Below are positions 8,324 to 17,024 of a DNA stretch of 64,000 nt, in pieces. The stretch comes from Erythrobacter sp. (GTDB lineage: Bacteria; Pseudomonadota; Alphaproteobacteria; Sphingomonadales; Sphingomonadaceae). Where the stretch lies: NCBI GenBank assembly GCA_009993635.1, contig JAACTC010000005.1:558001-622000 (forward strand), written 5' to 3'. The position numbers were made by a program, and so were the translations under genes. The notes under the pieces are model-generated. The model made no database searches and was not told where the DNA came from. It saw nothing but the letters and a program-made list of their open reading frames with translations. Every line of letters begins with the position of its first letter. Position 1 is the first letter of the stretch.

Positions 8324-9228
8324 TTTGCGCTATCGGGCTGTTGCCCGCTGCGCAAGCGCCCATGCTGCGCAAGCGGGTGTCTTTCGTTGACAAGCGTGAC
8401 CAGCCGCGCGGCTTCTACATGGGTGTAGATCTGCGTCGTGGCGATATCCGCATGGCCGAGCAGGGTCTGCAAGGCGCGAAGATCCGCACCCCCTTCCAGC
8501 AGGTGCGTGGCAAAGGCATGGCGCAAAACATGCGGGCTGACCTTGGCGGGCGGCAGGCCTGCACGCTCTGCCAGGGCCTTGATCATTTGATACAGCCGGA
8601 TGCGGGTGAGGTGGCTGGCGCGCGAGGGAAACAGCCACGGCGACCCCTCGGGCCGAACCGCCAGCCAGCGCGAAATCGCGGCGCGCGCGCGCGTGCCCAG
8701 CGGAACCAGCCGTTCCTTCCCGCCCTTGCCGGTGATGGTGAGGAACGGCGCATCGCGCGGCACCGCGTTGAGCGGCAGTGCGACCAGCTCTGTCGCCCGC
8801 AGGCCCGAGCCGTAGAGCAGTTCCAGCATCGCCAGCAGGCGCAGCGCGCCCGGACCGCCGTCCTCCGCCTCGCCCTCCGCCTGTGCGAACAGCGCGGCGA
8901 TCTGATCGTGATCGAGCACCTTGGGCAGGTTGCGCCGCGGCGCCGGACGCGGCAGCGCGGCGGAGGGATTGTCGCCCCGCAGCCCCTCGTCTTCCAGAAA
9001 GGCAAAGAACTGGCGCAGGGCGGAGCTCTTGCGCGCGATGGTCGCCGGGGCGAGCGTGGACCACGCCTCTCCCAGCCGTGACAGCGAGGCGCGCGGCGCA
9101 TCCTCCAGCGGGCCGACCAGCTGGGCAGCGCCCTCCAGATCGCGGCGATAGGCGGCCAGCGTGTTGGCCGCGGCCCCGCGATCGACCGCCAGTGCCGCCA
9201 GGAAATCCTCGATCGTCCGGTCAGCCAT
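8320..9228 (-). CDS. xerD: Tyrosine recombinase XerD
   Basis: A 302-residue recombinase with the SAM-like N-terminal domain (about 1-90) and the catalytic domain. The catalytic residues are all visible: R144 (GLRATE), K171 (KGGKER), H233 and R236 (HVLRHAF), H259 (LLGH) and Y268 (IYTH). XerC and XerD resolve chromosome dimers at dif before division. The assignment to XerD over XerC rests on general likeness and the accA linkage seen in related bacteria. It is not next to att-like repeats, so an integrase is less likely. Confidence 0.88.
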   Translation of the reverse strand: MADRTIEDFLAALAVDRGAAANTLAAYRRDLEGAAQLVGPLEDAPRASLSRLGEAWSTLAPATIARKSSALRQFFAFLEDEGLRGDNPSAALPRPAPRRNLPKVLDHDQIAALFAQAEGEAEDGGPGALRLLAMLELLYGSGLRATELVALPLNAVPRDAPFLTITGKGGKERLVPLGTRARAAISRWLAVRPEGSPWLFPSRASHLTRIRLYQMIKALAERAGLPPAKVSPHVLRHAFATHLLEGGADLRALQTLLGHADIATTQIYTHVEAARLVTLVNERHPLAQHGRLRSGQQPDSAK

Positions 9229-9231
9229 GGC

Positions 9232-11097
9232 CTAGCTGCGCGCGATCGCCTCCGCCGCGATCATGCGGGCTTCGGCCTCCATGCCGCTTTGGCGCAAGGC
9301 GGAAACGATGTGGTAGAGGTGGCGCGGGGTCATCCGGCTCCAGTCGTCGCCCTGCATCCCCAACCCCATCAGGAACGTGACGAGCGCGGCATTCTGCACT
9401 TCGCCCGCGCGCGAGATCATCCTGCTCCACCGGGTTTCACGGCCCAGATCGAGGTCGAGCTCACGGTTCCAGCTGTTTCGCGTTCCGCTGGAAATGCGGC
9501 CCAGCCCGGCCAGCCCGGCCACAAGGAAGGCAGTCCGCGTCTTGCCCGCACTTTCGTCGCCATCGCGAAAATCGTCGATCGCGCCGGTGGAAATATTGCC
9601 TGCCGCATCGGGCAGGCCGACCGCCAGCAGGCCCCAGGCCGGATCGCCTTCTTCCACCACATCGCGCCAGCGGGCAGCGTCCAGATCCAGCCCGGCGGTC
9701 AGCATGGAGGCGATCAGCGGCGCCGCGTCGGCAGCGAACTGGTCGTTCGCGGGAATGCGCGCAGCGGCATAGGCGGTCAGCACCTGCCGGTCGTAGGGAA
9801 TGGAGGCCCCGTCGCCCCACAGCGCGCGGATCGCGGCCACGCGCAAGGCCGGGTCGCTATCGACATAGGCGATCCGCAGCTGCGCGGCATCGGTGCCGAC
9901 GGTTCCTTCGGTGCCGCTGGCGGCATAGGCCATCGAATAGAGATCGATCAGTGCCTGGGCGGAGAAGATACCCTCGCGCGCCGCGCGGCGGGCGCCGTCC
10001 ACCCTCAGCGCGAGCGGCAGCGAAGGCAGCGACGCGGCGGTACGCTGGTAATAAGGGCCGGCGTCGTCGATCAGCCGGTCGGGAATTTCGATGCCAAGCG
10101 CACTCGCCAGGCCATACCGCCACGGCGTCAGCTCATCGACGTCGTCCCATTCGATATTGACCGAGTTGTTGCCCAGCCCTGCGGCTCCGGCGAACCGCTG
10201 CGCCAGCAGCACATCGATAGGATCGGGCCCGCCTTCGCGTTCGCGCATCCGCAGCAGCTCGTTGCGCGAACGCGCCGCTTCGCCGCCGTACGCGCTGCAG
10301 ATCAGGCGCAGCATCTGCCATTCGGAATCGTCGCGATAGCCGCCACGCAGCACCGCCAGCGGACACGCGCCGACGATATCGCCGGTGGCGATATAGGCGT
10401 CGATCGCCGCGTTCGCGAGGCGCGCGTTCCACGCATCGATATCGACATCCTGCGCGATCGCGCGCGCGGCGCTGAATTCGCCCATGCGGTTAAGCAGCTG
10501 GGCGCGAAGCCCGGCAAACTCCGGCCCGCTCATCCCTTCGGGCGGCGCCAGGCGGCTGGCCAGCGCACGGCGCAGCGCAATGTGGCCCCACCGCGAGACG
10601 AGGCGACCCTGCGTACCGGTCAGCGAAGCGCGCACCAGCGATTGCGGCTGGCGGGCGAGCGAATTGGCAGGCAGGCCGCCCTCGTCCTCTGCCAGGATGC
10701 CCACACGCGTGGTCGCGCGGCGTTGCGCAGGCGGAATGTCGAACTTGGGTTTCAGGCCCAGCAGCTCGTCCAGCTCGTCCGTATCGAGTGCTTCGAGCTC
10801 TTCCAGCGTAGGCAGGCGACCGCCGCCCGCGCTCGACGAGCCGCTCGAATCTGCCGATCTACTCTCCGCGCTTTCGCCATCCGCGCCGGATGACTCGCCA
10901 TCGGTTCCGCTGGCGGAGCCGCCATCCGTGGGCGCTGGCGCAGGGGTCGGAGCGGGCGCAGGTGCCGGGCTGGGCGCAGGCGTGGCAATGCCCGGCGGCA
11001 GCAGCGACTGCGGGTTGCTACCGGCCCACGCCAGCGGCGGAGCCAGTGCAACCACCGCAACGCCTGCCGACAGGGCGATCTTCCAGCGCGCGATCAT
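9232..11097 (-). CDS. Secreted helical protein with Pro/Ala-Ser/Gly-rich linker, unknown function
   Basis: A 621-residue product with a signal peptide ending LAWAG at about 24-26. Residues 38-95 are a low-complexity linker: alternating Ala-Pro pairs, then a Gly/Ser/Asp-rich stretch. An acidic segment with DELDELLGLKP follows, and the remaining 500 residues are rich in Ala, Leu and Arg and look like a solenoid of short helices. I do not recognise a family. GGAGG lies 7 bases before the ATG at 11097, and the ATG shares one base with the stop of a 50-residue peptide gene. xerD follows 3 bases after its stop. Confidence 0.75.
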   Translation of the reverse strand: MIARWKIALSAGVAVVALAPPLAWAGSNPQSLLPPGIATPAPSPAPAPAPTPAPAPTDGGSASGTDGESSGADGESAESRSADSSGSSSAGGGRLPTLEELEALDTDELDELLGLKPKFDIPPAQRRATTRVGILAEDEGGLPANSLARQPQSLVRASLTGTQGRLVSRWGHIALRRALASRLAPPEGMSGPEFAGLRAQLLNRMGEFSAARAIAQDVDIDAWNARLANAAIDAYIATGDIVGACPLAVLRGGYRDDSEWQMLRLICSAYGGEAARSRNELLRMREREGGPDPIDVLLAQRFAGAAGLGNNSVNIEWDDVDELTPWRYGLASALGIEIPDRLIDDAGPYYQRTAASLPSLPLALRVDGARRAAREGIFSAQALIDLYSMAYAASGTEGTVGTDAAQLRIAYVDSDPALRVAAIRALWGDGASIPYDRQVLTAYAAARIPANDQFAADAAPLIASMLTAGLDLDAARWRDVVEEGDPAWGLLAVGLPDAAGNISTGAIDDFRDGDESAGKTRTAFLVAGLAGLGRISSGTRNSWNRELDLDLGRETRWSRMISRAGEVQNAALVTFLMGLGMQGDDWSRMTPRHLYHIVSALRQSGMEAEARMIAAEAIARS

Positions 11098-11249
11098 CAG
11101 GCGGCCTCCGCCGGAAAATCGACCGACTGCGCAATCGGGCGCAGCGGTTCCTCGCCGCCATCCCACCATGCCCAGCCAAGAATGGCGAACAGCACGGCCG
11201 CACCGATTGCGATGCGCTGCCGCACCTTTCTGGAGATCTCTATCTGCAC
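11097..11249 (-). CDS. Small membrane protein coupled to the secreted helical protein
   Basis: A 50-residue frame from a GTG at 11249 to a TGA that overlaps the next ATG (TGATG). It has a basic N-terminus (EISRKVRQR), one hydrophobic helix (IAIGAAVLFAILGWAWW) and an acidic tail. This is the layout of a single-pass membrane peptide with its tail outside. AAAGGG lies about 11 bases before the GTG. The tight overlap and membrane pattern argue that it is real; function unknown. Confidence 0.55.
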   Translation of the reverse strand: MQIEISRKVRQRIAIGAAVLFAILGWAWWDGGEEPLRPIAQSVDFPAEAA

Positions 11250-11304
11250 GCGCTTCGATACCCTTTGTTGCCTTCGCCCTAGCCCATCTCTACGCCGCCG
11301 AGCA

Positions 11305-11877
11305 ATGGAGGCCGTGCACTCTCCCGATGCCATCGCCCGGATAGAGGCGCTGGGCAAGCGGCTCGACCGCCCGATCGTGCTCGTCGGCTTGATGGGCGCG
11401 GGCAAATCGACCGTGGGCCGGCGGCTCGCCGCACTGCTCGGCCGCAGCTTCGTCGATAGCGACGATGCCATCGAAGAGGCCGCCCGCCTTTCCATCGCGG
11501 AAATCTTCAGCGAGTTCGGCGAAGACTATTTTCGCGACGGTGAACGGCGCGTGATCGCGCGGCTGATCGAAGAAAAACACGGCGTGATCGCCACCGGGGG
11601 CGGCGCTTTCGTCAATGCCGAAACCCGCGCGCTGATCCTCGACCAGGCGGTGGCCGTGTGGATCGATTGCGACATCGCGACGCTGGTGGAACGCACCGGC
11701 CGGCGCGAGCATCGCCCGCTGCTGCGCGATGGCGACCCCGAGGCGATCCTCAGTCGCCTGATGCAGGAACGCACGCCCCATTATGCGCAGGCCCATGTCC
11801 GGGTAGAGGGGCAGAAGGGGCCGCACAATCGCGCGGCGTGGGCGATTATCGAAGGGATCGAGCAATGGCTGACATAG
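11305..11877 (+). CDS. aroK: Shikimate kinase
   Basis: AroK phosphorylates shikimate at the 3-hydroxyl in the route to chorismate. The 190-residue protein has the Walker A loop GLMGAGKST at 28-36, the shikimate-binding DSD at 51-53, GGGAF and a RPLL lid motif. The ATG at 11305 is preferred over in-frame upstream codons because it begins just before the conserved core. Its last 13 bases overlap aroB, so the two are translated together. Confidence 0.93.
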   Translation: MEAVHSPDAIARIEALGKRLDRPIVLVGLMGAGKSTVGRRLAALLGRSFVDSDDAIEEAARLSIAEIFSEFGEDYFRDGERRVIARLIEEKHGVIATGGGAFVNAETRALILDQAVAVWIDCDIATLVERTGRREHRPLLRDGDPEAILSRLMQERTPHYAQAHVRVEGQKGPHNRAAWAIIEGIEQWLT

Positions 11878-12983
11878 ACGTCGCGCTGGCGGGGCGAAGC
11901 TATCGGGTGAAGGTGGGCGCGGGCCTGCTCGACCGGGTGCATGCAGAGGCGCACGCCTTCCTCGATCCCTATGGCAAACGCGCCGTCCCTGTGGTGGCCG
12001 ACGAGAACGCACGCCGCCTGCTGGGCGAACGCCTGCAGGCATCGCTGCGCTCGGCAGGGCATGCGATCGACTGGTACGAAGTCACCCCAGGCGAAGGCTC
12101 GAAAAGCTGGGCGGAGCTGGAGCGGCTGACCGACTGGCTGCTCGACCGCGGCATCACCCGCTCCGATCATGTCTTCGCGCTGGGTGGCGGCGTGGTCGGC
12201 GACCTTGTCGGCTTCGCCTGTGCGATCCTGAAGCGCGGCTGTGGCTTCGTGCAACTGCCCACCACCTTGCTGGCGCAGGTCGATTCGAGCGTCGGCGGGA
12301 AAACCGCCATCAATGCGAGCGCGGGCAAGAACCTGATCGGTGCGTTTCACCAGCCTGCGCTGGTGCTTGCCGATACCGGCTGCCTCGCCACCCTGCCCCA
12401 GCGCGAGATGCGCGCCGGACTGGCCGAGGTGTTCAAGTACGGCCTGCTGGGCGACGCCGGTTTCTTCGCCCGGGTCGACAAGGACAGTCCTGCAATCCTC
12501 GGCTGCGACGATGACACGCTCGAACCCGTTATCGCGCATTGCGTAGGCATGAAGGCACGGATCGTCGCCGATGACGAGCGCGAGACGAAAGACGCCCGCG
12601 CGCTGCTCAATTTCGGCCACACCTTCGGCCATGCGCTGGAGGCCGAAACGGGCTTTTCCGACAGATTGCTGCATGGCGAGGCGGTTGCGCTGGGCATGGT
12701 GCTCGCGGCAAGGTTCTCGGCACGGCGCGGGCTGATTTCGCTAGCCGATGCCGAACGCGTGGCGAATGCCCTTGCGCGCGCAGGCCTGCCGACCGAGATC
12801 GCCGCGCTGGGCCTCGATTGCGACGGCACCACCCTCGCCCACCATATGCGCAACGACAAGAAAGCCGAAGCGAGCACCGTGCCCTTCATCCTGCTACGCA
12901 GCCTTGGCGAAGCGTTCGTGGCGCGCGATGTCGATCTGGCGGACGTCGCAGCTTTCATGGACGAGCAGTTGCGGGCGCATTGA
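11865..12983 (+). CDS. aroB: 3-dehydroquinate synthase
   Basis: AroB converts DAHP to 3-dehydroquinate using NAD and zinc. The 372-residue protein shows GGGVVGD, the QVDSSVGGKTAIN loop, and the zinc-site segments NFGHTFGHALE and HGEAVALGM. The start ATG lies inside the end of aroK. aroK-aroB is a common pair, and the shared transcript fits their joint role in aromatic amino acid synthesis. Confidence 0.95.
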   Translation: MADIDVALAGRSYRVKVGAGLLDRVHAEAHAFLDPYGKRAVPVVADENARRLLGERLQASLRSAGHAIDWYEVTPGEGSKSWAELERLTDWLLDRGITRSDHVFALGGGVVGDLVGFACAILKRGCGFVQLPTTLLAQVDSSVGGKTAINASAGKNLIGAFHQPALVLADTGCLATLPQREMRAGLAEVFKYGLLGDAGFFARVDKDSPAILGCDDDTLEPVIAHCVGMKARIVADDERETKDARALLNFGHTFGHALEAETGFSDRLLHGEAVALGMVLAARFSARRGLISLADAERVANALARAGLPTEIAALGLDCDGTTLAHHMRNDKKAEASTVPFILLRSLGEAFVARDVDLADVAAFMDEQLRAH

Positions 12984-12993
12984 GGCAGCGGCG

Positions 12994-13539
12994 ATGGCGA
13001 CGGTGATCATCCTCAACGGCGTCAGCAGCGTCGGCAAGACCACCCTGGCGAAAGCGATCCAGCAGGCTGCGTCCCGCGATTTCCTGCATATTTCGATGGA
13101 TGGGTTCATTGCCATGCTGCCCGATGGCCGCGAGTTCGCGCCCGACTGGTTTCCGGTAGAGCATGGCGAAGCGGAGGGCAGACGAGCGGTCGCGATTTCC
13201 AACGGCCCTCTGGGCGCGAAGCTGCTCGCCACAATGCGCCAGACCATTGCCGATCTCGCGGACAAGGGCTTCGATCTCGTGGTGGACGAGGTTTGCAAGG
13301 CACCCGCGATCACCGACTATCGGCAGCGGCTCGCGGGACACGGGGTGCATGTGGTGAAGGTTGCCGCCGATCTCGCCGAGGTCGAGCGCCGCGAACGAGA
13401 ACGAGGCGATCGGCTGATCGGACTGGCGCGCGAACAAGCCGGGTACCTGCATGATGGGATCGAGTACGATCAGGTGGTCGATACTGGCGCGCGCCCAGCG
13501 GAAGAATTCGCTCAGGAAATCCTCGGCGCGCTCGCCTAG
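12994..13539 (+). CDS. Small P-loop kinase, chloramphenicol phosphotransferase-like
   Basis: A 181-residue protein beginning MATVIILNGVSSVGKTTLAK, a Walker A P-loop of the chloramphenicol 3-O-phosphotransferase-like family. DEVCKAP in the middle resembles the Walker B region, and ERRERERGDR the Arg-rich lid. Members of this family phosphorylate varied small molecules; resistance should not be assumed. It lies 10 bases after aroB and may be co-transcribed. Confidence 0.7.
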   Translation: MATVIILNGVSSVGKTTLAKAIQQAASRDFLHISMDGFIAMLPDGREFAPDWFPVEHGEAEGRRAVAISNGPLGAKLLATMRQTIADLADKGFDLVVDEVCKAPAITDYRQRLAGHGVHVVKVAADLAEVERRERERGDRLIGLAREQAGYLHDGIEYDQVVDTGARPAEEFAQEILGALA

Positions 13540-13568
13540 CTGCTCCGCAATCGCGAGAGTTAATGCGG

Positions 13569-13940
13569 CTAGAACAGCCGCGATCCGTCGGGCACCGGCT
13601 TGTCGGGCGCAAACAGCACGACCTCGCCCGCCTCATCCGCGAAGCCCAGCGTCAGCACCTCGGACATGGCGGGGCCGATCTGGCGCGGCGGGAAGTTGAC
13701 CACCGCCGCGACCTGCCGACCGACCAGCTCTTCACGCAAATAATTCGCGGTGATCTGCGCGCTGGTTTTCTTCACGCCGATGGCCGGGCCAAAGTCGATT
13801 TCCAGCCTGTAGGCAGGCTTGCGCGCCTCGGGAAATTCATGCGCGGCGACCACCGTGCCGATGCGGATATCGACCTTGAGGAATTGGTCGAAGGTGGTCT
13901 CGTCGGCTGCGGGCGCATCGGGTTCATGCGAGAGGTGCAT
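13569..13940 (-). CDS. csaA: CsaA-like tRNA-binding domain protein
   Basis: A 123-residue OB-fold protein. FLKVDIRIGTV near residue 20 and the NFPPRQIGPAMSEVL segment are the signature of the CsaA/Trbp111 group, which binds tRNA and has chaperone-like activity. Its ATG overlaps the stop of the methyltransferase gene by one base (TGATG), so it is the last gene of an operon with pccA. Confidence 0.85.
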   Translation of the reverse strand: MHLSHEPDAPAADETTFDQFLKVDIRIGTVVAAHEFPEARKPAYRLEIDFGPAIGVKKTSAQITANYLREELVGRQVAAVVNFPPRQIGPAMSEVLTLGFADEAGEVVLFAPDKPVPDGSRLF

Positions 13941-14593
13941 CAGTCGGTAACTTCCAGCAGCATCATGCCATCCCAGCCCTTGTCGCCCACGGTCTGCAAC
14001 GCAGTCCCCTGCAGGCGCGGATGCCGTGCCACGTAATCGTACAGTTGGCGCGAGGCGCGCGCAGACTGATCGTGCGGATCGAGCACCGCGCCGTCGCGCA
14101 CGACATTATCGACGATGATGAGCATGCCCGTGCGCCCCAGCCGAATCGCATGATCGACGTAATGCGCGTTATTGACCTTGTCCGCGTCGATGAACGCGAG
14201 ATCGTAGGGTCCGTCGAGCGTGGTGAGAGTGTCGAGCGCAGGCCCGGTCACTACGTCCACACGACTTTCCAGCCCAGCGCCGGCAATATTTGCGCGAGCA
14301 ACCTCTGCAAAAGCGGGGTCGAGTTCCAGCGTGGTGATATCGCCGCCCGCGCCAACCCCGCGCGCAAGGTGGATTGTGGAATAACCCCCCAGCGTGCCGA
14401 CTTCCAGCACGCGCCGCGCGCCCGAAATCTTGGCGATCAACGCAAGAAATCGCCCCTGCGGCGCCGACACCGCAATGTCTGGCAGGCCATGCTCCGCGCT
14501 GTTGGTCAGGCAAGCTTGCAGCGCAGGATCGTCAGCCAGCAGGGTGCTGCCGATCAGTGCGTCGACCGCAGTCCAGCCATCCTGCCCACCCAT
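13940..14593 (-). CDS. SAM-dependent O-methyltransferase, class I
   Basis: A 217-residue protein of the catechol/caffeoyl-CoA O-methyltransferase type. Motif I is VLEVGTLGGYSTIHLA, and FIDADKVNN carries the metal-binding Asp. These enzymes methylate a hydroxyl using SAM and a divalent metal; the substrate is unknown. GGAG stands just before the ATG, which shares one base with the pccA stop. The same TGATG arrangement follows at its own end with csaA. Confidence 0.85.
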   Translation of the reverse strand: MGGQDGWTAVDALIGSTLLADDPALQACLTNSAEHGLPDIAVSAPQGRFLALIAKISGARRVLEVGTLGGYSTIHLARGVGAGGDITTLELDPAFAEVARANIAGAGLESRVDVVTGPALDTLTTLDGPYDLAFIDADKVNNAHYVDHAIRLGRTGMLIIVDNVVRDGAVLDPHDQSARASRQLYDYVARHPRLQGTALQTVGDKGWDGMMLLEVTD

Positions 14594-16632
14594 CACTCCA
14601 GCTCCAGGATCACCTCGTCGACCGCCAGGCTGTCGCCTTCGGCAGCATTGATGGAAGAGATCGTGCCTTCCTTTTCGGCGCGCAGGATGTTTTCCATCTT
14701 CATCGCCTCCACCGTCGCCAGCGGCTGGCCCGGCTGGACCTCGTCCCCCTCGGCCACGTGCAGCTTCACCAGCAGGCCCGGCATCGGGCAGATCAGCATC
14801 TTGGAAAGGTCGGGCGGCTCCTTCTCGATCATGTGATCGAGCAGCGGCGCGAGGCGTGCGGGGATCGCGAGGCCCTTGTGCGTACGGCCGCGCGTGGTCA
14901 GCGCCCAGATCGCGCTGCTTTCGCGGCGCAGCTGAATGGCCAGATTCTCGCCATTGCCGCTGGCCGCGGCGAGGACCATTCCCGGCTGCCAGTCGGTCGT
15001 CCCGGCGATCCATTCGCCGTCGACGGTCGCGCCGCCCTCGCCCAGCTCCACCTCGAACTTGCGCCCGTCCATCTTGACGAGCCAGTCCGACGGCACCTTG
15101 GGCGCGCCGTCCAGCCGCCCTGAAATCTGCCCCTCATGCGCCATCAGCGAACATTGCGCCCCCGCGATCAGCGCCGCGACCAGTCGCAGGCGGGGCTCGT
15201 CCACTGCCGCGCCCTGGAAACCGTCGGGATATTCCTCGGCAATGAAGCCGGTGGTCAACTCGCCCGAGCGGAAACGCGGGTGCTGCATGATCGCGCTGAG
15301 GAAGTCGATATTGTGCCCCGGCCCCTCCACGCGGAACGCGTCGAGCGCCTCCACCTGCAGGTCCGCGGCGCCGTCGCGCGTGGGGGCCCAGGTGATCAGC
15401 TTGGCGATCATCGGATCGTAGAAGATCGAGACTTCGCCGCCTTCGAACACGCCATCGTCGACGCGCACGCCGCCGCCGCCGGTTTCGAACCCGCGCCGTC
15501 CGGCAGGGCCGCTATCGCCGGTCCAGCCCGGTACCGGGGGTTCGTAGCGGACCAGCCGCCCGATGCTGGGCAGGAAGTTGCGATACGGGTCTTCGGCATA
15601 TACGCGCGTTTCGATCGACCAGCCGTCGATTTTGATGTCGTCCTGCTTCATGGGCAGTTCTTCGCCCGCCGCCACGCGGATCATCCACTCGACCAGATCG
15701 ACCCCGGTGATTGCCTCGGTCACCGGGTGTTCCACCTGCAGGCGGGTGTTCATTTCGAGGAAGTAGAAGCTTTCGCCCGTCTTGTCCGCGCCGCTGACGA
15801 TCAGCTCGACCGTGCCTGCCGAATGGTAGCCCACCGCTTTCGACAGCGCGACCGCCTGCTCGCCCATGGCTTTACGCATTTCGGGCGTGACGAAGGGCGA
15901 CGGCGCTTCCTCGACCACCTTCTGATGGCGGCGCTGGATCGAGCACTCACGCTCGTTCAGATAGAGCGTGTTGCCCTGCCGGTCGGCCAGAATCTGGATT
16001 TCGATGTGGCGCGGGTCTTCGATGAATTTCTCGATGAACACGCGGTCATCGCCGAAGGAATTCAGGCCTTCGCGCTTGGTCGCCTCGAACCCTTCCTCGA
16101 CATCCTTGTCGTTCCAGGCGAGCCGCATGCCCTTGCCGCCGCCACCGGCGGACGCCTTCATCATCACCGGATAGCCGATGTCGTTGGCGACCTGCAGCGC
16201 GTCCTGCGTGGTGTCGATCGCGTCCTTCGAACCGGGCACCACGTTGACGCCCGCTTCCTTGGCCAGCTTCTTCGATTCGATTTTGTCGCCCATCGCGGCG
16301 ATCGCGCTGGCGGGCGGGCCGATGAAGACGATCCCTTCCTTGTCCAACGCTTCGACGAAGCTCGCCCGTTCGGACAGGAAGCCGTAGCCAGGGTGAACCG
16401 CCTCGGCCCCGGTCTGCTTACACGCCTCAATGATCTTGTCTGCCAGCAGGTAGCTTTCGGCGGCAGGCGGCGGCCCGATATGCACCGCCTCGTCCGCCAT
16501 CTTGACGAACGGCGCACGCGCATCGGCATCGGAATAGACCGCCACAGTGGCGATCCCCATGCGCTGGCAGGTCTGGATAACGCGGCAGGCGATCTCGCCG
16601 CGGTTGGCAATCAGGATTTTCTTGAACATCAA
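14593..16632 (-). CDS. pccA: Propionyl-CoA carboxylase alpha subunit (biotin carboxylase and carrier)
   Basis: A 679-residue subunit. The biotin carboxylase part has the ATP-grasp loop SAGGGGKGMRLA and EMNTRLQVEHPVTE; a linker domain of about 150 residues follows; the C-terminal carrier has EAMKMEN with the biotinyl Lys at 645. With PccB it makes methylmalonyl-CoA from propionyl-CoA. The length and linker match PccA rather than AccC (about 450). It overlaps the gene before it (ATGA) and the methyltransferase after it. pccB is 11 kb away. Confidence 0.93.
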   Translation of the reverse strand: MMFKKILIANRGEIACRVIQTCQRMGIATVAVYSDADARAPFVKMADEAVHIGPPPAAESYLLADKIIEACKQTGAEAVHPGYGFLSERASFVEALDKEGIVFIGPPASAIAAMGDKIESKKLAKEAGVNVVPGSKDAIDTTQDALQVANDIGYPVMMKASAGGGGKGMRLAWNDKDVEEGFEATKREGLNSFGDDRVFIEKFIEDPRHIEIQILADRQGNTLYLNERECSIQRRHQKVVEEAPSPFVTPEMRKAMGEQAVALSKAVGYHSAGTVELIVSGADKTGESFYFLEMNTRLQVEHPVTEAITGVDLVEWMIRVAAGEELPMKQDDIKIDGWSIETRVYAEDPYRNFLPSIGRLVRYEPPVPGWTGDSGPAGRRGFETGGGGVRVDDGVFEGGEVSIFYDPMIAKLITWAPTRDGAADLQVEALDAFRVEGPGHNIDFLSAIMQHPRFRSGELTTGFIAEEYPDGFQGAAVDEPRLRLVAALIAGAQCSLMAHEGQISGRLDGAPKVPSDWLVKMDGRKFEVELGEGGATVDGEWIAGTTDWQPGMVLAAASGNGENLAIQLRRESSAIWALTTRGRTHKGLAIPARLAPLLDHMIEKEPPDLSKMLICPMPGLLVKLHVAEGDEVQPGQPLATVEAMKMENILRAEKEGTISSINAAEGDSLAVDEVILELE

Positions 16633-17024
16633 TTGGGCCAGTCGATCAGTTCACGGAGTTTTTCGGTACGTTCGCGGGTCAGGCGCGCCTTGCAGCCGCT
16701 GACCAGCATCGGCTCCATCGAGCCGCCACGCGCAAGATAGCCTTCGCTGCGGCAATGCGTGTCGCGGTAGACGAGCCACGCGCGCTGCGCGGTAAGCAGC
16801 GTCTGGAAATAGCCGGGGCGACCGTCGTCGAGCGCACTGTCTGTGTCGAGCCGCTTCATCTCGGCCGAGGCTTCCTTCCACACCGCGTTCAGTTTGCGGT
16901 CGGCCGCCTGGTAATCGCGTCCGGCGCAGATGTTCATCGCCATCTGCGTCATCGGATCTTCGCAATCGACCTTCGGCTCGGCGGCCTGCGGGCTCGAAAG
17001 CAGCAGCATTGCGGTCAGGATCAT
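16629..17024 (-). CDS. LprI-like secreted protein (DUF1311)
   Basis: A 131-residue protein with a short signal peptide (MILTAMLLLSSPQA). Four cysteines, the segment CEDPMTQMAMNICAG and the later QRAWLVYRDTHC fit the DUF1311 family, which includes LprI, an inhibitor of lysozyme in Mycobacterium. Whether this one inhibits lysozyme is not known. The stop overlaps the pccA start and its ATG overlaps the stop of the next gene upstream, so it is embedded in one operon. Confidence 0.75.
   Translation of the reverse strand: MILTAMLLLSSPQAAEPKVDCEDPMTQMAMNICAGRDYQAADRKLNAVWKEASAEMKRLDTDSALDDGRPGYFQTLLTAQRAWLVYRDTHCRSEGYLARGGSMEPMLVSGCKARLTRERTEKLRELIDWPN

Noticed and set aside
8320..9228. The tyrosine recombinase as a mobile-element integrase
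   Set aside because: It is embedded between housekeeping genes with an accA overlap and no att-like repeats; XerD fits better. The only tRNA is 4 kb away.
12994..13539. Chloramphenicol resistance gene
   Set aside because: Only the general P-loop fold of the phosphotransferase family is visible, and it sits behind aroB; no resistance role can be claimed.
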